A stretch of 64,000 nt of DNA from Corynebacterium sp. P3-F1. Lineage in GTDB: Bacteria > Actinomycetota > Actinomycetes > Mycobacteriales > Mycobacteriaceae. Where the stretch lies: NCBI RefSeq assembly GCF_030503635.1, contig NZ_CP129965.1, positions 1,240,001 to 1,304,000 on the forward strand. Direction: 5' to 3'. This document shows positions 55,200 to 62,538 of the stretch, one piece after another; position 1 is the first letter of the stretch, and every line of letters starts with the position of its first letter. Under the pieces are notes generated by a model. That model had not been told where the DNA came from. It saw only the letters and a program-made list of their open reading frames with translations, and ran no database searches. The translations under genes and the position numbers were made by a program.

Positions 55200-56495
55200 T
55201 TACTTACGGCGCTGCGGCTGTTCGCCGTTGTGCCAGTCCTGGAAGTGGTTGTGGTGGGTCTCTAGGATTGCGTCGTCGTTGTGGAACTTCGCGTAATACT
55301 CCGGGTCGATGTGAGTGGCCTGGGTGTAGATGCCGGAGAGAACGGTCGGACCAGACCCGGGGTAACGGCCGTCGCGCTCGTAGATCTCCTCCACAACGGA
55401 GATGTAGTACTCGATCTGCTCATCGGTTACGCGCTGGATCTGCGACGCGATGCCATGCTGATCCTTGTACGGTCCCTGAGCAGACTTATACGTGCCGTCT
55501 GGCCCGAATTTGCGGTCGATGAATGTCTCCACCGCTTCACCCGGAGACGACACGAAAGGCGGAGCGAGAGTTTCAAAGTACTCGGGCAGGCCGACCGGGT
55601 TCGGAATGCTCTGGGGTCCTGCCTGATCGTAGGTGAAACCAAAGCCTCGGTGCCCCTGCTCGGCGAAGGCTCCCAGCAGCGCATCAGAATTGATTCCGCC
55701 GTACAACCATCCGCCTAGGCCGATAGCTTGCAATGCCAGCTGCGCATTGTAGGGGGCCAGGCTCAGTTCGTGGTTGGCCATCTTGAACAGGTAGGACTCG
55801 AAGAAGGAGTACGGCACCTTCATCTCGGCGTTGAGGTGACCGCTCTTGAGCAACTTCTCCGGCTTGCCGATGGGCCTGTCCGAAGCCTCGTCCCACACGA
55901 CGGTGCCCTCGCCGGAAAGCAGACTCAGGAGGTTCAAACCGTATTCAGCGGAATCCAGCACCGGTACGATCAACGTGGTGCCTGGTTGGAGAGCCGTCCA
56001 CCAGTTGTGTTTATCGATGAAGCCCCATTCTGCTGGGAGAGTAACGGGATCGTCGGAAAGCTTGACAAGATTATTCTTGGCGTGTGCGACGTAGTCATCG
56101 AGTGTCTTCGACTCCGCAATTTCTGCAATCTTGTCTGGAGACAGGTTGCGTGTCTGGGAGATGTACGTACCCGAGTCATCGGTGATGAGAATCTCGCTGG
56201 ACTCGATGCCAGCACCGCTCGGAGCCGTACGGCCCAGGTAGCGGACGATGTAATTCGCTCCCTTATCGGATTCGCCGGATGCGGTGTGCGGCATACCGAG
56301 GTTGAAACCGGTCACACCGAGTGCGGCAAAGGCGAGGAGAGCACGCTCGTCGTCGGAAAGCGGAACGGGCTCGAACGGAGACTCGTACGCCAGCGGGCCG
56401 TCAGGAATGGTGGCACCCAGACCGACGCGCCTGGAGCGGCGGCCGATCAAGGCATCGAAGAGCCCGAAGTCTTGGGCAGATTGGGGGATCGACAC
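55200..56495 (-). CDS. Nitroreductase-like (SagB-type fold) protein
   Basis: The protein has 431 residues with a GTG start after AGAAGGA. The N-terminus FDALIGRRSRRVGLG, then PLSDDERALLAFAALGVTG, fits the FMN-binding opening of SagB/nitroreductase proteins. Later YNAQLALQAIGLGGWLYGG matches their C-terminal nitroreductase helix. The last ~120 residues, ending in HHNHFQDWHNGEQPQ, have no family I know. It is cotranscribed with a YdhR-type monooxygenase, which suggests redox or xenobiotic chemistry. The fold assignment is by pattern only. Confidence 0.5.
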   Translation of the reverse strand: MSIPQSAQDFGLFDALIGRRSRRVGLGATIPDGPLAYESPFEPVPLSDDERALLAFAALGVTGFNLGMPHTASGESDKGANYIVRYLGRTAPSGAGIESSEILITDDSGTYISQTRNLSPDKIAEIAESKTLDDYVAHAKNNLVKLSDDPVTLPAEWGFIDKHNWWTALQPGTTLIVPVLDSAEYGLNLLSLLSGEGTVVWDEASDRPIGKPEKLLKSGHLNAEMKVPYSFFESYLFKMANHELSLAPYNAQLALQAIGLGGWLYGGINSDALLGAFAEQGHRGFGFTYDQAGPQSIPNPVGLPEYFETLAPPFVSSPGEAVETFIDRKFGPDGTYKSAQGPYKDQHGIASQIQRVTDEQIEYYISVVEEIYERDGRYPGSGPTVLSGIYTQATHIDPEYYAKFHNDDAILETHHNHFQDWHNGEQPQRRK

Positions 56496-56521
56496 TGTGA
56501 GTTCCTTCTGGTGCTACCTAT

Positions 56522-56845
56522 TTATGCGTTCGTGCGGCTGAGGACAGCGAAAGTCTGCTTGGAAAATTCTTCCTCGACCTCCCAGTACTGCACCTCGATG
56601 TTGGAATTGCCAAGGTCCTGAAGAGTCTGCACGAGCGGGCCTTCACCCCACTGCTTAGCGTTAGCTTCAGTATCGAAGAGGTAGAAGGAGGCACCGCGTC
56701 CCTCACCCGGTTGCGAGGTCCAGACCTTCCAGACCAGACCAGGGAGCTGCTGCAGATCTGGAATGGCTTGTTCGAATCCTTCGCGGATTTTCTGGTCGGT
56801 GAACTCGTAAGGGCTGTCGAAAGTGACGGAGAGGAGAGTGGACAT
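56522..56845 (-). CDS. YdhR-type putative monooxygenase
   Basis: This 107-residue ferredoxin-like dimeric-barrel protein has ATG after AGAAAGGAA. The pattern LLSVTFDSPYEF, LPGLVWKVWTSQPGEGRGAS, then FYLFDTEANAKQW matches YdhR (PF08803). E. coli YdhR is proposed to oxidise aromatics. It is the first gene of a two-gene unit with the nitroreductase-like gene, 26 bases apart. Confidence 0.85.
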   Translation of the reverse strand: MSTLLSVTFDSPYEFTDQKIREGFEQAIPDLQQLPGLVWKVWTSQPGEGRGASFYLFDTEANAKQWGEGPLVQTLQDLGNSNIEVQYWEVEEEFSKQTFAVLSRTNA

Positions 56846-56873
56846 TGGGATTCCTTTCTTGTGGTAATCGCTG

Positions 56874-56925
56874 TATAGACTGACCTGTCTGCGAACAGTG
56901 GTGTTTACTGTACCAGTCTGTCTAT
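56874..56925. promoter_or_regulatory. Paired inverted operator sites upstream of ydhR-like gene
   Basis: TATAGACTGACC (56874) and the complement of ACCAGTCTGTCTATA (56911-56925), that is TATAGACAGACTGGT, are inverted copies about 25 bases apart. They flank the likely promoter 30-80 bases before the YdhR start. They resemble TetR-family operators, but no such regulator is encoded nearby. Confidence 0.6.
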
Positions 56926-57053
56926 AAGTTGCAAGAGTTCTGGTCTGAAAATTTTCACGGTGGTCCTTTCCGCAGGCTTTCTGCGGTTTAAGGCGGTTGG
57001 GGAGCATGGAACGTCGACAAGCGAAAGCCCCACGAAGCCGGGTGAGGCCTTGG

Positions 57054-57059
57054 TATACC
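57054..57059 (+). promoter_or_regulatory. -10 box for the thi transporter operon
   Basis: TATACC lies about 10 bases before the start of the TPP riboswitch, the right distance for transcription to begin at its 5' stem. The -35 is unclear. Confidence 0.45.
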
Positions 57060-57069
57060 CTGGAATGCG

Positions 57070-57175
57070 TGACACGGGGTGCCGTTGTGGCTGTCCGAGA
57101 CCGCCGCGACGCCGTAAGGCGAAGGCTGAGATGACACCCGTCGAACCTGAACCAGTTAGCACTGGCGGAGGGATG
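57070..57175 (+). ncRNA. TPP riboswitch upstream of the thi ABC operon
   Basis: The segments GACACGGGGTGCC, GGCTGAGATGACACCC, GAACCTGA, and GTTAGCACTGGCGGAGGGA appear in order. The variable P3 arm is longer than in the tenA copy. The start codon lies ~55 bases downstream. Confidence 0.95.
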
Positions 57176-57229
57176 GTCGCTACGATTGCGTGCGTCTGTA
57201 CCTGTCCGCCCCGAAAAAGGCCGAGGTAC

Positions 57230-58252
57230 ATGGGCATTAGCAAGAAAATCGCCGTTTTTCTCACCGCGCTCGCATCCACGATGATGTTGGCGGCGTGCGG
57301 CGGCGGCGCCGGCGATGAGGACGGAATGACCAAGGTCCGCTTCGCGCTGGACTGGACGCCGAACACCAACCACACCGGACTGTACGTGGCCATGAACAAG
57401 GGCTACTTCAAGGATGCTGGTTTGGATGTCGAGGTCGTGCCGTACAACGACAGCAACCCGATCCTGCTCATCGATTCCGGCAACGCCGAGTTCGCGGTGG
57501 ACACCCAGGACCGCATGACCATGGCTAAGGCGGCGGGCGCGGACGTGCGCTCCGTGCTGGCGGTCGAGCAGACCTGGACCACCGAAGTCAGTGTTCTCGC
57601 CGAACGCGACGACATCACGAGCCCGGCCGATCTCGACGGCAAGACCTTCGGCGGTTTCGGCTCTCCGGCAGACCACGCGATCCTGAAGGGGGTCATCCGC
57701 GGCGCCGGCGGCAAGGGCGAGTTCGAGGAGGTCACCCTGGGCACCTCCGCGTACGAGGCGCTGTACTCCAAAGATGTCGACTTCACTGTTCCGTACGTCG
57801 CTTGGGAGGGCATCGAGGCTGAGGACCGCGGGGTCAAGCTGCAGAACTTCGCCTACACCGACTACGGCTTCCCGGACTGCTACCAGATGCTCATCATCGG
57901 CGGGAACAAGTGGATGAACGAGCACCCGGAGGAGAGCAAGAAATTCGTCCAGGCCATCCAGCGCGGCTACCAGGACGCAGTGGACAACCCGGACGAGGCA
58001 GCCGAAATCCTGCAGAAGGAGAATCCGGAGATCCTCACCGACCTCGAATTCCTGAAGAAGAGCCAGCGCATGCTCTCCGAGAAGTACATGCTGGACGAGA
58101 ACGGCAAGTTCGGCCACCAGACGCAGGAGCACTGGGCCGATCTGGGCCAGTTCCTGTTCGACAACGGGCTGCTTGTCGACGACGCCAACAAGCCCCTCAC
58201 CGAGGCTCCGGACTGGGGCACCTACTTCACCAATGAGTACATCGCCGACTAA
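57230..58252 (+). CDS. thiY: Thiamine-pyrimidine ABC transporter substrate-binding lipoprotein
   Basis: The protein has 340 residues. A lipoprotein signal (AVFLTALASTMMLAACGGG, with the Cys after LAA) anchors it outside. FALDWTPNTNHTGLYVAMNK is the hallmark of NMT1/THI5-like proteins such as ThiY, which bind formylaminopyrimidine or related HMP precursors. It is controlled by the TPP riboswitch. It is followed by permease and ATPase genes with overlaps, giving a complete importer. Confidence 0.9.
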   Translation: MGISKKIAVFLTALASTMMLAACGGGAGDEDGMTKVRFALDWTPNTNHTGLYVAMNKGYFKDAGLDVEVVPYNDSNPILLIDSGNAEFAVDTQDRMTMAKAAGADVRSVLAVEQTWTTEVSVLAERDDITSPADLDGKTFGGFGSPADHAILKGVIRGAGGKGEFEEVTLGTSAYEALYSKDVDFTVPYVAWEGIEAEDRGVKLQNFAYTDYGFPDCYQMLIIGGNKWMNEHPEESKKFVQAIQRGYQDAVDNPDEAAEILQKENPEILTDLEFLKKSQRMLSEKYMLDENGKFGHQTQEHWADLGQFLFDNGLLVDDANKPLTEAPDWGTYFTNEYIAD

Positions 58253-59078
58253 ACCCGCGGCTTCCGCCTCCACGTCGGTGGTCGCCGGAGGCGGCGCCGG
58301 GCGGGCGCGGGGACTCAGCAGCAATATTTGGGTCCCGCTGCTCTTCGTCCTCGTCGGGCTGGCGGTGTGGGAGGTACTGGTGCGCGCCACCGGCGTGCGT
58401 CCGCAGGTGCTGCCGGCCCCGTCGCAGGTGGCCCGCTCCGGGTGGGCGCAGCGCGAGATTCTGGGCACCCACGCGATCGCCACGCTGCAGGTGACGCTGA
58501 TTGGCTTCGCGCTCTCGCTGGTCTGTGCGTGGCTCATCGCTATCGCGATCGATTTCTCGCCGACCCTGAAGCGCGGGCTGACCCCGCTGCTCGTCGCCTC
58601 GCAAACAATTCCCGTGGTGGCGATTGCCCCGTTGATGATCATTTGGTTCGGCTTCGGTCTCCTGCCGAAGACACTGGTGGTCGCGCTTGTGACGTTCTTC
58701 CCCATCTCCATCGGCTTGATCGAAGGCTTCGCCCGCACCGACCGCGAAGCATCGAACCTGCTGCGCAGCATGGGAGCGTCGAAATGGCGCGAATTCTGGA
58801 TGGTCCGGTTACCGTCCGCGATGCCGGAGTTCTTCACAGCCCTGCGCATCGGCATCACATACGCGGTGACGGGCGCGATCTTCGCCGAGTACGTCGGCGC
58901 GAAGAAGGGCCTGGGCATCTACATGAGCGTGCAGAAGAACGCGTTCCGCACCGACCTCGTCCTGGCAGCTGTGGTGGTCACCGCGGTGATCAGCATTTTG
59001 CTCTACCTGTCCACCTATCTCATTGAGCGCGCGGTCATTCCGTGGCACATCAAGGAAAGGAAGGCCGAGCGTGCTTGA
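58233..59078 (+). CDS. thiX: ABC transporter permease, thiamine-precursor importer
   Basis: The protein has 281 residues from ATG 58233, overlapping thiY by 20 bases; a later start is possible. About six helices are seen. The cytoplasmic EAA loop is REASNLLRSMGASKWREFWM with a following P-x-x-x-P, contacting the ATPase. It belongs to the SsuC/TauC-like permease group. It works with the adjacent ThiY and ThiZ. Confidence 0.88.
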   Translation: MSTSPTKPAASASTSVVAGGGAGRARGLSSNIWVPLLFVLVGLAVWEVLVRATGVRPQVLPAPSQVARSGWAQREILGTHAIATLQVTLIGFALSLVCAWLIAIAIDFSPTLKRGLTPLLVASQTIPVVAIAPLMIIWFGFGLLPKTLVVALVTFFPISIGLIEGFARTDREASNLLRSMGASKWREFWMVRLPSAMPEFFTALRIGITYAVTGAIFAEYVGAKKGLGIYMSVQKNAFRTDLVLAAVVVTAVISILLYLSTYLIERAVIPWHIKERKAERA

Positions 59079-59784
59079 GCTCGACCAGATCAGCCGCGCA
59101 TTCGGTGACCGCCAGGTGCTCGACCGTGTGAGTTTCGATGTCGCGCCGGGCGAGTTCGTCTCGCTCATCGGCCCATCCGGCGCCGGCAAGTCGACGTTGT
59201 TCAATATCATCGCCGGCCTGGACCAACCCGATTCCGGAGAATGGCGTTTCGACGGCACCACAGCCTACATGCCGCAGAAAGACCTCCTCTTCCCGTGGCG
59301 CACTATCGAAGCCAACGCCGCACTCGGCCTTGAAGTTCAGGGAGTACCCAAAAAAGAGGCCTGCGCCCGCGCCCGCGAATGGTTCCCGCAGTTCGGGCTG
59401 GAAGGATTCGAGGAAGCATTGCCGTTCCAGCTCTCCGGCGGCATGCGCCAGCGCGCCGCACTGTTGCGCACTGTCGTGCAGGAGAAGAGCACCCTGCTTC
59501 TCGACGAACCCTTCGGCGCCCTCGACTCCCTCACCCGTACCGAGCTGCAGAACTGGTTGCAGGGGATGTGGGCGGAGCACGACTGGACCGCCATGCTGAT
59601 CACCCACGACGTGCGGGAGGCCATCATGCTCTCCGACCGGATCGTGGTGCTCAGTCCACGCCCCGCATCCGTCCGGGAGATCATCGACGTAGACCTGCCG
59701 CGCCCCCGCGGCACGGACGTGCTCAGCTCACCAGAATTCGGCGAGCTGGAGCGGCGCATCTTGGAGCACCTGCAGACGCGTTAG
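59071..59784 (+). CDS. thiZ: ABC transporter ATPase, thiamine-precursor importer
   Basis: The protein has 237 residues, GTG start after AAGGAAAGGAAGG, overlapping the permease stop by eight bases. Walker A is GPSGAGKST, the Q-loop is MPQKDLLFPW, the signature is LSGGMRQRAAL, Walker B is LLLDEPFGALD, and the switch is ITHDVREA. It energises import through ThiX. Confidence 0.92.
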   Translation: MLELDQISRAFGDRQVLDRVSFDVAPGEFVSLIGPSGAGKSTLFNIIAGLDQPDSGEWRFDGTTAYMPQKDLLFPWRTIEANAALGLEVQGVPKKEACARAREWFPQFGLEGFEEALPFQLSGGMRQRAALLRTVVQEKSTLLLDEPFGALDSLTRTELQNWLQGMWAEHDWTAMLITHDVREAIMLSDRIVVLSPRPASVREIIDVDLPRPRGTDVLSSPEFGELERRILEHLQTR

Positions 59785-59817
59785 GGGGCGGAGCTGCGAG
59801 GCGAGGGGGCAGAGAGG

Positions 59818-60456
59818 TTAGACGTCCAGCTCCGGGTGGATGTCCTTCTCCATGAGCACCCGCTCCTTCCAGAAGCCCAGCATGGCGAGCAGGAAGGACA
59901 AGACACCGACGGCGCCGAGGACGACCATGGCCACTTCGACGCGGTTATCGCCAGGGAGTGTGCCAAAGAGCGTGTGGCGCATCAGGTCCACCGAGAATCG
60001 CATCGGATCCCACGAGTGGACCCACTGGATGAAGTCCGGCTGCACCTCAGGGGGGTAGAGGCCGTTGGAGGCCACCAGCTGGAGCGACATGAGCACCATG
60101 GTGATCAAGCGGCCCACAGACGGGCCGAAGAGGGCGTAAATGGCCAAGATCGCGGTGTTGAACACTGCGGCGATGAAGCCCAAGGACAGCAGCATCTGCA
60201 CCGGGTGAACCGGATCGACCTTGAGCACGAAGGCCTGCACAACCCACAGGTTGAAGGCCTGCACCAAACCGACCAGGACTGCGGGGATCCACGAGCCCAT
60301 GACCACGCGCGCCGGGTTGGTGCCCGAGTCGATAGCGCGGCGGGAGATCGGGTTGAAGACCATGAACAGAATCAGGCCGCCGAACCACAGCGACAGGGAG
60401 AGGAAGAAGGGGGACAGGCCTTGGCCGCAGCGCCGGCTTCTCGGCCGGTTGCTCAC
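59818..60456 (-). pseudogene. Truncated YhgE/Pip-type membrane protein, C-terminal part
   Basis: The 212-residue frame starts at a GTG with no ribosome site. It begins GQGLSPFFLSLSLWFGGLIL, the usual start of the C-terminal membrane half of YhgE/Pip proteins, which are normally 600 residues or more with a long external domain. About six helices follow (LLSLGFIAAVFNTAILAIYA; YPPEVQPDFIQWVHSWDP). The front half is missing; immediately upstream is an unrelated gene end. It is probably a remnant of a type VII-associated or ABC-2-like exporter. Confidence 0.7.
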
Positions 60457-60547
60457 CGCGTGGCGGCGGGAAGGTTCTTTTCGGAGTCCAAGCGTCTAAA
60501 AACCGAGAGCCCCGTGTCTCGGCACCGCCGCGCCCAGCTTCGCCCTG

Positions 60548-61213
60548 CTACTTGCCCGGATTCTCCCGCTGCGCGTCATCGAGCGTGTCCAGCGTGGACA
60601 GCTGTTCGTCGATGGAGTTCAGCAGCTCCTCATCGCGCTCCGCAGGTTCCTCGCTGAGCGGACCGTGGTCCTTACCGGCGGTGACGCGTGTGGAACCCTG
60701 TGTCGGCGGCTGAGTCTTCTGCACTGCCGGCTTCGCAGGCGCCGCCTTCTGCGGAACCTTCTTGGCTGGTGCCTTTTTAGCCGGTGCCGGGGAATCGGTG
60801 CCGAAGATGAGGTAGTAGACACCGCCGGCGATGGCGGCGAGCAGGGCCAGGATCAGGGCGCCAAGGGCAATGCCGTTGCCGCTCTTGCCGGACTTGCCGG
60901 ATTTCTTGCCCTGCTTCTTCTGTTTCTTCAGGGCCTTTTCCAGCTCCTTCTTCTCTTTTTTGTCCAGCTGGTCTTGCTCGAACAGGGCGCGGCGGCGGTC
61001 CAGGCGGGCGTGAGCTGCACGGGTCACATCGCCGGCCTGGAGGCGGGCGGCGCTGAAGTTGGAGGTGTCTTCATTGATCTCGTCGTTGTCGCCGCGCGCC
61101 ATTAGGCGGACGGCCTCGTACACGTCGCGCTTCTGCTCGTTGTTCAGGTCGCGGTAACGGTTGAACAGTGTTCCCGCCACCGCGGAGGCGATGCGGATAT
61201 TGCGGAGGTTCAT
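60548..61213 (-). CDS. Single-pass membrane protein with charged coiled-coil
   Basis: The protein has 221 residues. An N-terminal segment (IASAVAGTLFNRYRDLNNEQ) precedes a strongly charged coiled-coil (~85-110: KKEKKELEKALKKQKKQGKK). A membrane helix (ALGALILALLAAIAGGVYYL, ~115-135) follows, then a Pro/Ala/Lys-rich external linker and an acidic end. I do not recognise a family. The topology suggests an envelope-linking protein. It is divergent from metF. Confidence 0.6.
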   Translation of the reverse strand: MNLRNIRIASAVAGTLFNRYRDLNNEQKRDVYEAVRLMARGDNDEINEDTSNFSAARLQAGDVTRAAHARLDRRRALFEQDQLDKKEKKELEKALKKQKKQGKKSGKSGKSGNGIALGALILALLAAIAGGVYYLIFGTDSPAPAKKAPAKKVPQKAAPAKPAVQKTQPPTQGSTRVTAGKDHGPLSEEPAERDEELLNSIDEQLSTLDTLDDAQRENPGK

Positions 61214-61549
61214 CGTGTGTTCTGGCCTTTCGTCGTGTGGAGCAACGCTATGTGCTTCCCCACACTAGTGAACTGAGCGGACACCGTCGCGGACTTTCGC
61301 TGTCCTTCGCTATAGTTCCCCGGAAAGTGAACCGCTCGGTTCAGTTTCAGCGAAATTCGCGGTTTTATATTCACACGCGGAACAGTCGTGAACTGCATCA
61401 ATGGGCGCGGAAACAGGGGACCCCTTTGATCGCTCAAACCGGGCCGGGTTACATTCCAACCAGTTTCCAAGTGCTGAGCCCAGCCAACCGGACACCCGCG
61501 TGCCCGGCAGAACGAACACCTGAACCGATAGGACGAAAGGACTCCTTCG
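61214..61549. promoter_or_regulatory. Intergenic region with candidate metF promoter
   Basis: This 336-base divergent region holds TTGATC (61426-61431) and TACATT (61450-61455) 18 bases apart on the plus strand, about 90 bases before the metF ribosome site. I do not see a McbR TAGAC operator or a riboswitch I can name. The minus-strand gene may use TATAGC near 61310. Confidence 0.45.
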
Positions 61550-62518
61550 TTGACTGAAGGACACTTTTCGTCGAGGCTGTCGGCGTCTGCGCCCTTGGAC
61601 CCCCTCGACGAAGCACCACACGACGGTGCCCGCCACGCTGTGAAGCGGCAGACGAGGACCGCCCTGAGTTTCGAGCTCATCCCGCCACGCCATGATGCAG
61701 ACGAGGCGAAGCTGAAAGACCTCATCACCGGCTTGGCGGCCTACAACCCCGACTACGTTGCCGTGACCAGCTCCCGCCGCTCCGGGTGGCTGCAGGGCAC
61801 CGCCGACTTCATCTCCCGGCTCAGCGAGAGCACCAACCTGCCCACGATCGCGCACCTAGCGTGCACCGCGGGGCCCACCGAGGAGTTGGCCGATTGGATT
61901 CGCACGCTCATCGACTCCGGTGTGCGCGGCTTCCTCGCCCTGCGCGGCGACCTCCCGGAGGGGGAGGACCACCTACCGGAGGGCTACCTCCAGTACGCCA
62001 CTGAGCTTTTGACCCTGATCCGGGAGATCGAGGAAGAAAACGCCTACCGCCTCGCAGCGGGCAAACTCGCTCTTTCGGTGGCGTGCTACCCGTCCGGGCA
62101 CGCGGAATCGCCCACGCCCGACCTCGATTTGGACGTGCTCTTGTCCAAGCAGCGGCTCGGCGCGGATTTCGCCATTACGCAACTGTTTTTCGAGGCGGAG
62201 GATTACCTTCGCTTCGCGGAGCAGTCCCGGATGGCGGGCGTGCGCATCCCCCTGATCCCCGGCATCATGCCTATGACGAGCCTGAAGCGGGCCCAGCGCA
62301 TGGGCGTGCTGTCGGGGATCGAGGTGCCGCAGCGTGTCGTCGATAAGCTGGCGGCGGCGAGCGACCCGGACGAGGAATACGAGGTGGGCATGCAGCTCAC
62401 CGCGGAACTCGCCGGCAAGCTTCTCGACGCCGGCGTGGGCGGCCTGCACATCTACACCCACAACAACCTGGCGGTGACGCAAGACCTGCTGTCGCGGCTC
62501 GGAATCGAACCTAAATAG
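61550..62518 (+). CDS. metF: Methylenetetrahydrofolate reductase
   Basis: The protein has 322 residues with TTG start eight bases after GAAAGGA. The TIM-barrel pattern is clear: SFELIPPRHDADEAKLKDLI, PTIAHLAC, GVRGFLALRGDLP, GADFAITQLFFEAEDYLRF and PGIMPMTSLKRAQRM. It makes 5-methyl-THF for methionine synthesis. It lies 20 bases upstream of metE. A CGTCGATAAGC word is read as VVDKLA. Confidence 0.93.
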   Translation: MTEGHFSSRLSASAPLDPLDEAPHDGARHAVKRQTRTALSFELIPPRHDADEAKLKDLITGLAAYNPDYVAVTSSRRSGWLQGTADFISRLSESTNLPTIAHLACTAGPTEELADWIRTLIDSGVRGFLALRGDLPEGEDHLPEGYLQYATELLTLIREIEEENAYRLAAGKLALSVACYPSGHAESPTPDLDLDVLLSKQRLGADFAITQLFFEAEDYLRFAEQSRMAGVRIPLIPGIMPMTSLKRAQRMGVLSGIEVPQRVVDKLAAASDPDEEYEVGMQLTAELAGKLLDAGVGGLHIYTHNNLAVTQDLLSRLGIEPK

Positions 62519-62538
62519 CAAACCCCCAAGGAGAAACT

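Noticed and set aside
61214..61549. SAM or cobalamin riboswitch before metF-metE
   Set aside because: I looked for the conserved SAM-I/SAM-IV and B12-box segments and did not find them in order.
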